In this document: positions 35,623-44,472 of the stretch, piece after piece
How the letters are laid out: each line of letters begins with the position of its first letter
How positions within the stretch are numbered: the first letter of the stretch is position 1
DNA from: Pseudomonas sp. H3(2019)
GTDB taxonomy: Bacteria > Pseudomonadota > Gammaproteobacteria > Pseudomonadales > Pseudomonadaceae
DNA: 50,118 nucleotides
Direction of reading: 5' to 3'
Assembly: GCF_007713465.1 (NCBI RefSeq)
Contig: NZ_VMSG01000036.1
Location: forward strand, 1 to 50,118
Program-made: the position numbers and the translations under genes
Notes under the pieces: generated by a model
Seen by the model: the letters and a program-made list of their open reading frames with translations, nothing else
Told to the model about the DNA's origin: nothing
Databases searched by the model: none

Positions 35623-35727
35623 TCGTTCCCACGCTCCGCGTGGGAATGCAGCCCGGGACGCTCCGCGTCCCAAGAGCGGACGCAGAGCGTCCAGTGAGGC
35701 GTTCCCACGCGGAGCATGGGAACGATC
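35621..35727. repeat. 107-bp imperfect palindromic repeat (GATCGTTCCC ends)
   Basis: Starts GATCGTTCCCACGC and ends GCATGGGAACGATC, so the ends are inverted, with internal hairpins CCCACGCTCCGCGTGGG and GGACGCTCCGCGTCC and GGACGCAGAGCGTCC. A widespread short repeat in P. fluorescens-group genomes; the exact family name is not certain. The repeat begins one base after the last sense codon of the DUF2236 gene and supplies two bases of its stop codon. Confidence 0.85.
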
Positions 35728-35798
35728 GTTGACGATCAGTCACCCAACAGCCCTTAGCTGTTAAACTCTCGCGCCAAATTCCCCAGCAAGGCGCGTCC

Positions 35799-36815
35799 AT
35801 GTCTTCCTTGAATCAGGCGCTGCGCGCCGCCCTCGATCATCGCCAAGACCTGCTCGCCGAGCTGCACCAGCAAGGCACCGACTGCTATCGGCTGTTTCAT
35901 GGCAGCCAGGAAGGTGCCGGCGGCCTGACCGTCGACCGTTACGGCCCGCAACTGCTGGTCCAGAGCTTTCACCAGTCGCTGGAGCGCGATGACTTGCTCG
36001 CGCTGCACGCGATCATCAACCAGCATCTCGGCCAGGACACCCTGCTGGTCTATAACGACCGCTCGCGGGGTAACTCGCGCATTGATCGCGAAGACACGGT
36101 CTACCGCGCCGAAGAGGCCGCGCTTGCCGACATGGTCGGCCACGAATGGGGCCTGAACTACCGGGTCCGCGGTCGCCACGCCGGGCAAGACCCTCTGCTG
36201 TTTCTCGACCTGCGCAACGCCCGCGGCTGGGTCAAGGACCACAGCGCCGGCAAAAGCGTGCTGAACCTGTTCGCCTACACCTGTGGCGTCGGCCTTGCCG
36301 CGGCGGCTGGCGGTGCACGCGAGGTGTGCAATCTGGATTTCGCCGAAGGCAACCTGGCCGTCGGCCGTGAGAACGGCCTGCTCAACCCGCAATTGCCGAC
36401 CATGCAGTTCGTACAGTCCGATTACTTCCCGGCCATCCGCCAACTCGCCGGCCTGCCGATCAGCCAGCGCCGCGGGCAAAAACTGCCAAGTTACCCGCGC
36501 CTGGAACAGCGTCAGTACGACCTGGTCCTGCTCGATCCACCCGCCTGGGCCAAAAGTGCATTCGGCACCGTTGACCTGCTGCGCGACTATCAGAGTTTGC
36601 TCAAACCGGCGCTACTGGCCAGCGCCGAGGATGGCGTGCTGATCTGCTGCAACAACCTGGCAAAAGTCAGCATGGACGACTGGCGTGAGCAGGTGCTGCG
36701 CTGCGCAGAAAAAGCCGGGCGCCCGGTGCGTGACTGGAAAGTGCTGACACCCGGCAGCGACTTTCCGTCGATGGATCAGCAGCCGCCGCTGAAAACCCTG
36801 ATCCTGCAACTCTGA
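35799..36815 (+). CDS. Class I SAM-dependent methyltransferase, RlmI/RlmL-like
   Basis: 338 residues. N-terminal RNA-binding-like region contains GLTVDRYGPQLLVQ; the Rossmann core has SAM motif I VLNLFAYTCGVGLAAAAGGA, acidic motif CNLDFAEGNL, and catalytic DPPAW (LVLLDPPAWAKS). This matches 23S rRNA m5C/m2G methyltransferase relatives (RlmI/RlmK type), although the PUA domain of RlmI is not evident. The target nucleotide cannot be assigned. Stands between the palindromic repeat and the DUF748 gene. Confidence 0.82.
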   Translation: MSSLNQALRAALDHRQDLLAELHQQGTDCYRLFHGSQEGAGGLTVDRYGPQLLVQSFHQSLERDDLLALHAIINQHLGQDTLLVYNDRSRGNSRIDREDTVYRAEEAALADMVGHEWGLNYRVRGRHAGQDPLLFLDLRNARGWVKDHSAGKSVLNLFAYTCGVGLAAAAGGAREVCNLDFAEGNLAVGRENGLLNPQLPTMQFVQSDYFPAIRQLAGLPISQRRGQKLPSYPRLEQRQYDLVLLDPPAWAKSAFGTVDLLRDYQSLLKPALLASAEDGVLICCNNLAKVSMDDWREQVLRCAEKAGRPVRDWKVLTPGSDFPSMDQQPPLKTLILQL

Positions 36816-36909
36816 CCTCTTTCGAAAAAACCTGACATTTGCTGTTCAAGGTGATTGCTTCGGAACCAGAATCGCGTGCCATACTCCAAGCCACTCCCGA
36901 TTCAGATAG

Positions 36910-39864
36910 ATGAAACCGCACATGCCCAAAGGATTGATTCGCGCCATCGGCGCCCTGTTGATTGCTGTCGCCCTTTACAGCTTGCTGGGGTTTCTGATTT
37001 TGCCGGGCATCGCCTTGCGGATCGCCAATCAACAATTGGCCAACTACGCGACGGTGCCGGCGCATATTCAACGGATCGAACTCAATCCCTTCAGTCTTGA
37101 ACTGAGCGTGTGGGGCCTGAACATCGGCGAGCCGGGCAAGGAACAGATCGCCTTCGAGCGCCTGTACGCCAACCTGCAAATCGATAGCCTCTGGACTCGC
37201 GCACTGCACCTGATTGATGTGCAGCTGGACAAGCCGAAAACCGAAATCCTGTTCAACAAGGACGGCAGCCTGAACCTCACGCAACTGTTCAAGTTGCCGG
37301 CCAGTGAGCCGACGCCCGCGGCCCCGGACGCCAAACCCTTCCCGCTGCGCATCGACCACATCAACCTGGCCGGTGGATATGTGCACTTCCAGGACCTGCG
37401 CCCGAGCGAGCCGATCGAATTCCTGTACGACAAGCTCGACCTGGAGCTGAACAACCTCAGCACCCTGCCCGACGACAACGCAGCCATGACCCTCGTCGCT
37501 GCCGGCCCGGCAGGTGGGCGGATCGACTGGACCGGCCACATGAGCCTGGTGCCTATCAGTTCCGAAGGCACACTGAAAGTCACCGACGGCAAGATGAAGT
37601 CCTGGTGGCCTTATGTACGTGATGCATTACCACTGGTGCTCGAAGACGGAACCCTGAACCTGAGCACCGATTACAAGCTCAACCTGTCCAAGGAAACCGA
37701 ACTGTTGCTGAGCAACACTTCGGTGAGCATTGCACCGTTCGCTATCAAGGCCCCGGATGGCCGGCCACTGGTGCGCCTCGAACGTCTGGACGTCAGCGAG
37801 ACCACGGTCGATCTGGCCAAGCAACAAGTGATCGTCGGCAAGATCCGCAGCCAGAAGCTCGAGACCTGGGCTGCCCGCGAAGCCGATGGCCAGCTCGACT
37901 GGCAGAAACTCTTCGCCAGCCAACCGGCCAAACCGGCCACAAAACCCGAGTCAACCAAGGCCCCGGCGGCGGCAGACTCGCCGCAACCAAAACCCGATCC
38001 CGCGGTGCCGAGCAAACCGTGGCAAGTGCTGCTCAAGGATGTCGAGCTGCGCAACTATCAAGTGCACCTGGCCGACCGTCAGGCTCAACCGGCGGTGGCA
38101 CTGGAACTCGGCCCGCTGAACGTCGACGTGAAGAATTTCGATAGCCTCAATGGTTCGCCGTTCTCCCTCAAAGTCGATACCGGCCTGGGCAAGCAGGGCA
38201 AGATTCTCGCGGAGGGTGAGGTCAACCTTGCGCCAATCAGCGCCAAACTCAAGGTCCAGACCAAAGACATCGATTTGCGTGTCGCCCAGTCCTATATCAA
38301 CCCGTTCATTCGTCTGGAGCTGCGTTCCGGGATGCTCGGCAGCGACCTGGCGGTTGACCTGAAAAGCACCGAGCCACTGGCGTTCAGCGTCACCGGCCGC
38401 GCCCAGGTCGATCAACTGCACACCCTGGACACCCTGAAAACCCGCGACTTCCTCAAGTGGCAGCAAGTGGTGGTCGAAGGTCTGAACTACCAACACGGCG
38501 ATAGCCTGTCGATCGACAAGGTCAACCTGCAACAGCCTTATGTGCGCTTCATGATCAACGATGACCGCACCACCAACATCAATGACCTGCTGATCCCGCA
38601 ACCGGCCGACAGCGGCAGCAAAACCGCCGCCGCGAAACCTGCCGCGAGCAAGGACAAGCCACTGGGCATCCACATCGGCGCGATTGCCATCAACGACGGT
38701 TCGGCGAACTTCGCCGACTTCAGCCTGACACCGAACTTCGCCACCGCCATTCAACAGCTCAACGGCCAGATCGGCACTATCGACAGTCGCCAGGTCAAAC
38801 CCGCCGCCGTCGACATCAAGGGCAAAGTCGACCGCTACGCCCCGGTAACCATCAAGGGCAGCGTCACCCCGTTCGACCCGATGGCCGCGCTGGATATCGC
38901 CACCAGCTTCAAACGCGTCGAACTGACCACCCTGACCCCCTACTCCGGCAAGTTTGCCGGTTACCGGATTCGCAAGGGCCGGCTCAATCTCGACCTGCAC
39001 TACCAGATCGTCAAAGGCCAGTTGAAAGCCGAAAACAAAGTGGTGGTGGAGCAACTGCAACTGGGCGAAAAAGTCGACAGCCCGGATGCCGTGAGTTTGC
39101 CGTTGAAACTGGCCATCGCGCTGCTGAAGGACTCCGACGGCAAGATCTCCATCGAGTTGCCGATTACCGGCGACTTGAACAACCCGCAGTTCAGCATAAT
39201 GCCGATCATCTGGCAGACCCTGCGCAACCTGATCGTGCGCGCGGCCGAGGCGCCCTTCAAGCTCATTGGCGGGCTGATCAACGGCAGTGGGGCCGAAGAC
39301 CTGGGCAACGTGTCGTTCGCCCCCGGTTCAAGCGAGCTGAGCAAGAACGCCGAGTCGGCGCTCGATACCCTGGCCAAAGCGCTCAAGGAACGTCCGGCCC
39401 TGCGCCTGGAAATCGAAGGTACCGCCGCCGAGAAGAGCGATGGCCCCTTGATTGCCGAACAGCGGCTGGAGCGTGAATACCAGTACAACTACTACAAAAT
39501 GCTCCAGCGGCGCGGCGACAAAGTCCCTGCGCAAGCCTCGTTGCTGCAAGTCCCGGACAGCGAAAAAGGCCCGTTGCTCGAAGCCATTTACCGCACACGC
39601 CTGAAAACCCAGCCACCGGCCGAATGGACGCAACTGGGCAAAGCAGAGCGCACTGCCAAACTGCGCGAAGGCGTGATCAAGTTCTGGTCTTCAGACACCG
39701 CGCTGCTGCGCCAACTGGGTCAGGATCGCGCCAGCACCATCAAGGACTACCTGGTCGACAAAGCCCAGCTCGCCGATGACCGGGTGTATTTCGTTGACGC
39801 TAACCTGGGCGAAGCCGAAAACGATGGCCGAGTCGTCACGCCCATGCACCTGGACGCGGAGTAA
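36910..39864 (+). CDS. DUF748/AsmA-like envelope protein with OmpA-like C-terminal segment
   Basis: 984 residues: one N-terminal membrane anchor (about 10-32, GLIRAIGALLIAVALYSLLG), then a long beta-rich AsmA/DUF748 region with repeated IHIGAIAINDGSANFADFSL-type units, and two Pro/Ala/Lys-rich linkers. Near residues 800-850 FAPGSSELSKNAESALDTLA and LRLEIEGTA resemble the OmpA-like peptidoglycan-association motif. AsmA-type proteins move phospholipid or affect outer-membrane assembly; direct function is unknown. Starts at 36910 and 36922 are both possible. The DUF2845 gene follows 2 bases later. Confidence 0.8.
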   Translation: MKPHMPKGLIRAIGALLIAVALYSLLGFLILPGIALRIANQQLANYATVPAHIQRIELNPFSLELSVWGLNIGEPGKEQIAFERLYANLQIDSLWTRALHLIDVQLDKPKTEILFNKDGSLNLTQLFKLPASEPTPAAPDAKPFPLRIDHINLAGGYVHFQDLRPSEPIEFLYDKLDLELNNLSTLPDDNAAMTLVAAGPAGGRIDWTGHMSLVPISSEGTLKVTDGKMKSWWPYVRDALPLVLEDGTLNLSTDYKLNLSKETELLLSNTSVSIAPFAIKAPDGRPLVRLERLDVSETTVDLAKQQVIVGKIRSQKLETWAAREADGQLDWQKLFASQPAKPATKPESTKAPAAADSPQPKPDPAVPSKPWQVLLKDVELRNYQVHLADRQAQPAVALELGPLNVDVKNFDSLNGSPFSLKVDTGLGKQGKILAEGEVNLAPISAKLKVQTKDIDLRVAQSYINPFIRLELRSGMLGSDLAVDLKSTEPLAFSVTGRAQVDQLHTLDTLKTRDFLKWQQVVVEGLNYQHGDSLSIDKVNLQQPYVRFMINDDRTTNINDLLIPQPADSGSKTAAAKPAASKDKPLGIHIGAIAINDGSANFADFSLTPNFATAIQQLNGQIGTIDSRQVKPAAVDIKGKVDRYAPVTIKGSVTPFDPMAALDIATSFKRVELTTLTPYSGKFAGYRIRKGRLNLDLHYQIVKGQLKAENKVVVEQLQLGEKVDSPDAVSLPLKLAIALLKDSDGKISIELPITGDLNNPQFSIMPIIWQTLRNLIVRAAEAPFKLIGGLINGSGAEDLGNVSFAPGSSELSKNAESALDTLAKALKERPALRLEIEGTAAEKSDGPLIAEQRLEREYQYNYYKMLQRRGDKVPAQASLLQVPDSEKGPLLEAIYRTRLKTQPPAEWTQLGKAERTAKLREGVIKFWSSDTALLRQLGQDRASTIKDYLVDKAQLADDRVYFVDANLGEAENDGRVVTPMHLDAE

Positions 39865-39866
39865 GC

Positions 39867-40166
39867 ATGAATAGCCGATTACTGATCAGCCTGGCACTGG
39901 CGCTCTTTACCAGCCAGGTGCAAGCCCAGACCGATACCTTGCGCTGCGGCAGTCAGTTGATCAGCGTCGGCGATCGCACAGGCGAAGTACTGCACAAATG
40001 TGGCGAGCCGGTTGCACGTGATGCGTTGGGCTACAAACGCAGCGCCAATCGCCGGGAAGAAGTCCCGGTTGAGGAATGGACCTACGGTCCGAACAGCGGC
40101 ATGTACCAATACTTGCGCTTTGAAGGCAACCGCCTGGTACGGATCACCAGCAAACGCGGAAACTGA
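39867..40166 (+). CDS. DUF2845 domain-containing periplasmic protein
   Basis: 99 residues with a signal peptide (about 1-20, ending VQAQ), then LRCGSQLISVGDRTGEVLHKCGEP and EEWTYGPNSGMYQYLRFEGNRLVRI. The two-cysteine GxPxxW/Y arrangement is typical of DUF2845. Starts 2 bases after the DUF748 gene, so probably co-translated. Function unknown. Confidence 0.82.
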   Translation: MNSRLLISLALALFTSQVQAQTDTLRCGSQLISVGDRTGEVLHKCGEPVARDALGYKRSANRREEVPVEEWTYGPNSGMYQYLRFEGNRLVRITSKRGN

Positions 40167-40173
40167 TTGGAAG

Positions 40174-40245
40174 AGATCGCAGCCTGCGGCAGCTCCTACA
40201 GACGATAAATTCGATGTAGGAGCTGCCGCAGGCTGCGATCTTTTG
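40174..40245. repeat. Perfect 27-bp inverted repeat (REP type) between convergent genes
   Basis: Arms at 40174-40200 and 40215-40241 are perfect reverse complements (AGATCGCAGCC... / ...GGCTGCGATCT) with a 14-base loop. TTTT follows on the plus strand, so it can act as terminator for the DUF2845 gene. GCAGCTCCTACA is a common Pseudomonas REP end. Confidence 0.88.
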
Positions 40246-40278
40246 CTTCTCCCCGCTCAAGAGGAGAAGCCTTGAGCC

Positions 40279-40635
40279 TTACTGGGCCATCAGGCCATCA
40301 GCCGATACGGCTTTGACGCCTTTGATTTTCTTGGTGATAGCGACGGCCATATCTTTCTGAGACTGGGTAATGGCTACTTTCGACGATAGCGAAACGACGC
40401 CTTTGTTGGTTTCGACTTTGATGTCGGTGCCAGGAATCCCCTTCTCGGTAACCAGATCGCTTTTCACTTTAGTGGTGATCCAGGTATCGGAAGTCGCTTC
40501 CTCGGCCTTGGTCATTTCACCGGCAGCCACCACCATCGGCGACTGTGTGGCTTGAGTGGTCTGCGCAAACGCAGCGTTGGCCATGGTCAGGGTCAGAGCG
40601 GTTGCAGCGGCGGCAGCGATAGCGAACGTCTTCAT
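40279..40635 (-). CDS. BON-domain periplasmic protein (OsmY-like)
   Basis: 118 residues from ATG 40635, with a GGAGTTACTCGT ribosome binding region; an upstream start is open but lacks signals. Signal peptide 1-24 (AAAAATALTLTMANAAFA). One BON domain (about 45-115): DTWITTKVKSDLVTEKGIPGTDIKVETNKGVVSLSSKV and KKIKGVKAVSADGL (landmarks DTWITTKVK and GVVSLSS). OsmY-like proteins have two BON domains and protect the envelope under stress; this has one. Convergent with the DUF2845 gene. Confidence 0.88.
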   Translation of the reverse strand: MKTFAIAAAAATALTLTMANAAFAQTTQATQSPMVVAAGEMTKAEEATSDTWITTKVKSDLVTEKGIPGTDIKVETNKGVVSLSSKVAITQSQKDMAVAITKKIKGVKAVSADGLMAQ

Positions 40636-40860
40636 ACGAGTAACTCCTGTTCTTCCAGAAAGTCTGCTGCATGCCTTCTCAGCAGGGTTAACAGAGACAG
40701 TGCGAAGGCTGTGCCAACGAGAGACAACCCAATAAACCAATATAAATCAAAAAGTTATAAAAAAATCCAACAACTGGAATCATGCAAAATGCATGACCCG
40801 GACGTTGTTGACATGCAAGTTGCAGGTTTTATCGAATTACCGCGATGCCATCGAACGGTC

Positions 40861-40895
40861 GAAAAAATGCCTCGCGTCCGTAGAGGCGAGGCATT
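40861..40895 (-). terminator. pilA intrinsic terminator
   Basis: AATGCCTCGC (40866-40875) and GCGAGGCATT (40886-40895) form a 10-bp stem; a run of six As at 40862-40867 gives a T tract on the minus strand. It lies 17 bases past the pilA stop. Confidence 0.85.
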
Positions 40896-40911
40896 GATGC
40901 TTCGAGCAGGA

Positions 40912-41322
40912 TCAGACGCCAGTGCAACCCTTGGGTGCGTAGTCCTGCAATACCGTAGTCGCGCAGGTCCAGCCGGCGGTTGCTGACCGTGTGAGCGTGA
41001 TGGTCTTGCTGAGCACCGGCCCTGGCGCATTGAGAATTGTGCAAGCAATGGTGCCTACACCGGTGGAGGCAGTACCTGATGCAGTAATCGTGCAGTTACT
41101 GGTCGTTGCCGTGCCGCCGATCAATGTCAGCGTCGGGTCAGTGCCCTGATTGATAACGTCTTCGAAAGGCACCTTCAGCGCCGAAATTTCCGCCACTCCC
41201 GCCGTCACCTTGGCTCGCGCCTGATATTTGGAATACATCGGCAACGCGAACGTCGCCAGAATCCCGATGATTGCCACCACGATCAGCAGCTCGATGAGGG
41301 TAAAACCTTTTTGATTATTCAT
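40912..41322 (-). CDS. pilA: Type IV major pilin precursor
   Basis: Subunit of type IVa pili. The chosen ATG 41322 gives 136 residues starting MNNQKG, a 6-residue basic leader cut by PilD before Phe; mature Glu5 (FTLIE) is present, followed by the hydrophobic helix ELLIVVAIIGILATFALP. Four cysteines occur, the last pair (WTC and KGC) forming the usual C-terminal D-loop. An upstream in-frame ATG would misplace the leader. Divergent from pilB, as in P. aeruginosa, with a sigma54 promoter in front. Confidence 0.95.
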   Translation of the reverse strand: MNNQKGFTLIELLIVVAIIGILATFALPMYSKYQARAKVTAGVAEISALKVPFEDVINQGTDPTLTLIGGTATTSNCTITASGTASTGVGTIACTILNAPGPVLSKTITLTRSATAGWTCATTVLQDYAPKGCTGV

Positions 41323-41371
41323 AGAACAGGCTCCATGCATGAGGCGAAATCTCATGTCCTGAACCAGTCAA

Positions 41372-41387
41372 AGCACAGCACATGCCA
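41372..41387 (-). promoter_or_regulatory. Sigma54 promoter of pilA
   Basis: On the minus strand TGGCAT-GTGCT-GTGCT has GG and GC at correct -24/-12 spacing. Start would be near 41361, about 40 bases before the pilA ATG. Agrees with PilR/RpoN control known in P. aeruginosa. Confidence 0.75.
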
Positions 41388-41460
41388 AACCCTGTGCTCC
41401 CTGTTTACAGGGTGCCAGATCGACAATAGTCCAGTGCACACCCCGAGGAACCGCACTATC

Positions 41461-41475
41461 TGACATTTTTTGTCA
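41461..41475. promoter_or_regulatory. TGACA-N5-TGTCA palindrome, possible PilR site
   Basis: TGACATTTTTTGTCA is a perfect 5+5 inverted repeat about 100-115 bases upstream of the predicted pilA start, where a PilR enhancer site would lie. P. aeruginosa PilR sites contain TGTC repeats. Assignment is inference. Confidence 0.4.
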
Positions 41476-41548
41476 CCTCAAGAGCGCTGGTGCGGTCCCA
41501 TCCGTTGACTAGGCTATAAGTCTTGAACTGTCTGTGCCTGGTACTCGA

Positions 41549-43249
41549 ATGAATGACATCGCCCTCAGCGGTCTGGCCAAGCAATTGGTGCTGGCCGAAC
41601 TGCTCACTGACAAAAGCGCGCAACAGGCGTATCAGCAAGCTCAACGCAACCGGATTTCCCTGGTCAGCTATCTGGTACAAAACAAACTGGTGAGCAGTCG
41701 CCAGGTTGCGGAAGTTGCCTCCGAGCATTTCGGCGTCGCCTTCCTCGACCTCAACTGTCTCGACAAGGACTCCCAGCCCAAAGACCTGGTCAGCGAAAAG
41801 CTGATTCGCCAGCACCACGCCCTGCCACTCTGGCGGCGCGGCAACAAACTGTTCGTAGGCATTTCCGACCCGAGCAATCACCAGGCGATCAACGATATCC
41901 AGTTCAGCACCGGGCTCACCACCGAAGCGATCCTGGTCGAAGACGACAAGCTCAGCGACGCCATCGACAAATTCTTCGACAGCCACAGCACGGGCCTGGA
42001 GGACATGGCCGACGTTGATCTTGAAGGTCTGGACATCGAAGCCGTCGACGACCAACGCCAGGACTCTGTCGCCGGCCAGGACTCCGACGATGCCCCGGTG
42101 GTGCGCTTCGTCAACAAGATGCTGCTGGACGCGATCAAGGGCGGCTCCTCGGACCTGCATTTCGAGCCCTACGAAAAAATCTATCGGGTGCGGGTACGGA
42201 CCGACGGCATGCTGCGCGAAGTCGCCAGACCGCCGATTCAACTGGCCAACCGCATCGCTGCCCGTCTCAAGGTGATGGCCAGCCTGGACATTTCGGAACG
42301 TCGAAAACCCCAGGACGGGCGGCTCAAGATGCACCTGTCGAAAAGCAAATCCATCGATTTTCGGGTCAACACCCTGCCAACGTTGTGGGGCGAAAAAGTC
42401 GTGATCCGGATTCTCGACCCCTCGAGCGCACAAATGGGCATCGATGCGCTGGGTTACGAGCCCGATCAGAAAGACCTGTACATGGCGGCGCTCAAGCAAC
42501 CTCAAGGGCTGATTCTGGTCACCGGGCCGACCGGCTCGGGGAAAACCGTGTCGCTGTACACCGGGCTGAATATCCTCAACACCGTCGACATCAACATCTC
42601 CACCGCCGAAGACCCGGTGGAGATCAACATGGAAGGCATCAACCAGGTCAACGTCAATCCCAGGCAGGGCCTGGATTTCGCTCAGGCGCTACGCTCATTT
42701 CTGCGCCAGGACCCGGACGTGATCATGGTCGGCGAAATCCGCGACCTGGAAACCGCCGAAATCGCGATCAAGGCTGCGCAAACCGGGCACCTGGTGCTTT
42801 CCACCCTGCACACCAACAGCGCGGCTGAAACCCTGACCCGACTGCACAACATGGGCATCCCGGGGTTCAACATCGCCACGGCCGTGCACCTGATCATTGC
42901 CCAGCGCCTGGCTCGCAAGCTGTGCAGCCACTGCAAAACAACCCTCTCGATTCCTGACGAAACACTGATCAAGGAAGGCTTCCCACGGGAACGCATCGGC
43001 TCTTTCACGATCTACGAACCCGTCGGTTGCGATCACTGCAACAACGGCTACAAAGGGCGAGTCGGTATCTATGAAGTGGTGAAAAACACCCCGGAGCTGC
43101 AACGGCTGATCATGGCTGAAGGCAACTCTCTGGAAATCGATACCCAGATGCGTAAGGACGGCTTCAATGACCTGCGCACCTCGGGCCTGCTCAAGGCCAT
43201 GCAGGGCATCACCAGCCTTGAAGAAATCAACCGGGTCACCAAGGATTGA
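41549..43249 (+). CDS. pilB: Type IV pilus assembly ATPase PilB
   Basis: Powers pilus extension. ATG 41549 (MNDIALSGLAKQL) gives 566 residues, the P. aeruginosa length; a GTG at 41534 is less likely. N-terminal MshEN domain (about 1-150), then the GspE/PilB ATPase with Walker A GPTGSGKT, Asp box, Walker B MVGEIRDLETAEIA and His box TLHTNSAAETL. The zinc tetracysteine region has CSHC and CDHC. Shine-Dalgarno is weak. Followed by pilC after 3 bases. Confidence 0.96.
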   Translation: MNDIALSGLAKQLVLAELLTDKSAQQAYQQAQRNRISLVSYLVQNKLVSSRQVAEVASEHFGVAFLDLNCLDKDSQPKDLVSEKLIRQHHALPLWRRGNKLFVGISDPSNHQAINDIQFSTGLTTEAILVEDDKLSDAIDKFFDSHSTGLEDMADVDLEGLDIEAVDDQRQDSVAGQDSDDAPVVRFVNKMLLDAIKGGSSDLHFEPYEKIYRVRVRTDGMLREVARPPIQLANRIAARLKVMASLDISERRKPQDGRLKMHLSKSKSIDFRVNTLPTLWGEKVVIRILDPSSAQMGIDALGYEPDQKDLYMAALKQPQGLILVTGPTGSGKTVSLYTGLNILNTVDINISTAEDPVEINMEGINQVNVNPRQGLDFAQALRSFLRQDPDVIMVGEIRDLETAEIAIKAAQTGHLVLSTLHTNSAAETLTRLHNMGIPGFNIATAVHLIIAQRLARKLCSHCKTTLSIPDETLIKEGFPRERIGSFTIYEPVGCDHCNNGYKGRVGIYEVVKNTPELQRLIMAEGNSLEIDTQMRKDGFNDLRTSGLLKAMQGITSLEEINRVTKD

Positions 43250-43252
43250 GTC

Positions 43253-44470
43253 ATGGCGATCAAAGCAATCAAGGTCAGTGTCTACGCTTGGGAAGGCACC
43301 GACAGGAAAGGCAGCAAGGTCACCGGCGAGCTGAGCGGTCATAACCCGGCATTGATCAAGGCGCAGCTACGCAAACAAGGTATCAACCCGGGCAAAGTAC
43401 GAAAAAAAACCGCTTCGCTGTTCAATTTCGGCAACCGTATCAAGGCACTGGACATTGCCCTCTTCACCCGGCAGATGGCGACCATGATGAAAGCCGGTGT
43501 GCCGCTGCTGCAGTCGTTCGAGATCATCGGTGAAGGCTTCGACAACCCGAACATGCGCAAGCTGGTGGACGAGGTGAAACAGGAAGTCGCCGCCGGCAAC
43601 AGCTTCGCCACCGCGCTGCGTAAAAAGCCGCAGTACTTCGATGAGCTCTACTGCAACCTGGTCGACGCGGGCGAGCAGGCCGGCGCGCTCGACACGCTGC
43701 TGGAGCGGATTGCGACCTACAAGGAAAAAAGCGAAAGCCTCAAGGCCAAGATCAAAAAAGCCATGACCTATCCGCTGGCCGTGGTCTTTGTCGCAATCAT
43801 CGTCACCGGCATTCTGCTGGTCAAAGTGGTCCCGCAGTTTCAGTCGGTATTTTCCGGATTTGGTGCAGAACTCCCGGCCTTTACCCTGATGGTGATCGGT
43901 CTGTCCGAGTTCATGCAGGCGTGGTGGTGGCTGTTGTTCGGCGCCTTGATCGTCGGGGTTCTGGGCTTTCGCCACGCGCTCAAGCGCTCACAACGCTTTC
44001 GCGACTGGCTGGATGCCCAACTGCTGAAGCTGCCGATAGTCGGCACACTACTCTACAAATCGGCGGTGGCCCGTTATGCCCGTACGCTGTCGACCACCTT
44101 CGCCGCGGGGGTCCCCCTGGTCGAAGCCCTGGATTCGGTAGCGGGCGCTACCGGCAATATCGTGTTCAAGCGGGCGGTCTTGCGCATCAAGCAAGATGTC
44201 TCCACCGGCATGCAGTTGAACTTCTCGATGCGCACCAGCGGGATTTTTCCCAACATGGCGATTCAAATGGCCGCCATTGGCGAGGAGTCCGGCGCACTGG
44301 ACGACATGCTCGACAAAGTTGCGAACTACTATGAAGCTGAAGTCGACAATATGGTCGACAGCCTGACCAGCCTGATGGAACCGTTCATCATGGTGGTGCT
44401 CGGCGTCATTGTCGGCGGGTTGGTGGTTGCCATGTACCTGCCCATTTTCCAACTCGGCTCAGCGATTTGA
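43253..44470 (+). CDS. pilC: Type IV pilus inner-membrane platform protein PilC
   Basis: 405-residue GspF-family protein that couples PilB to pilin assembly. Two GspF domains (about 70-195 and 275-398), with RQMATMMKAGVPLLQSFEII and ARTLSTTFAAGVPLVEALDSV as the repeated landmarks, and three membrane segments (about 170-190, 210-245, 375-398). ATG 43253 is 3 bases after pilB; pilD follows. Confidence 0.96.
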   Translation: MAIKAIKVSVYAWEGTDRKGSKVTGELSGHNPALIKAQLRKQGINPGKVRKKTASLFNFGNRIKALDIALFTRQMATMMKAGVPLLQSFEIIGEGFDNPNMRKLVDEVKQEVAAGNSFATALRKKPQYFDELYCNLVDAGEQAGALDTLLERIATYKEKSESLKAKIKKAMTYPLAVVFVAIIVTGILLVKVVPQFQSVFSGFGAELPAFTLMVIGLSEFMQAWWWLLFGALIVGVLGFRHALKRSQRFRDWLDAQLLKLPIVGTLLYKSAVARYARTLSTTFAAGVPLVEALDSVAGATGNIVFKRAVLRIKQDVSTGMQLNFSMRTSGIFPNMAIQMAAIGEESGALDDMLDKVANYYEAEVDNMVDSLTSLMEPFIMVVLGVIVGGLVVAMYLPIFQLGSAI

Positions 44471-44472
44471 AC

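Noticed and set aside
35621..35727. Repeat considered as an insertion sequence
   Set aside because: Only 107 bp with no ORF; a dispersed palindromic repeat fits better.
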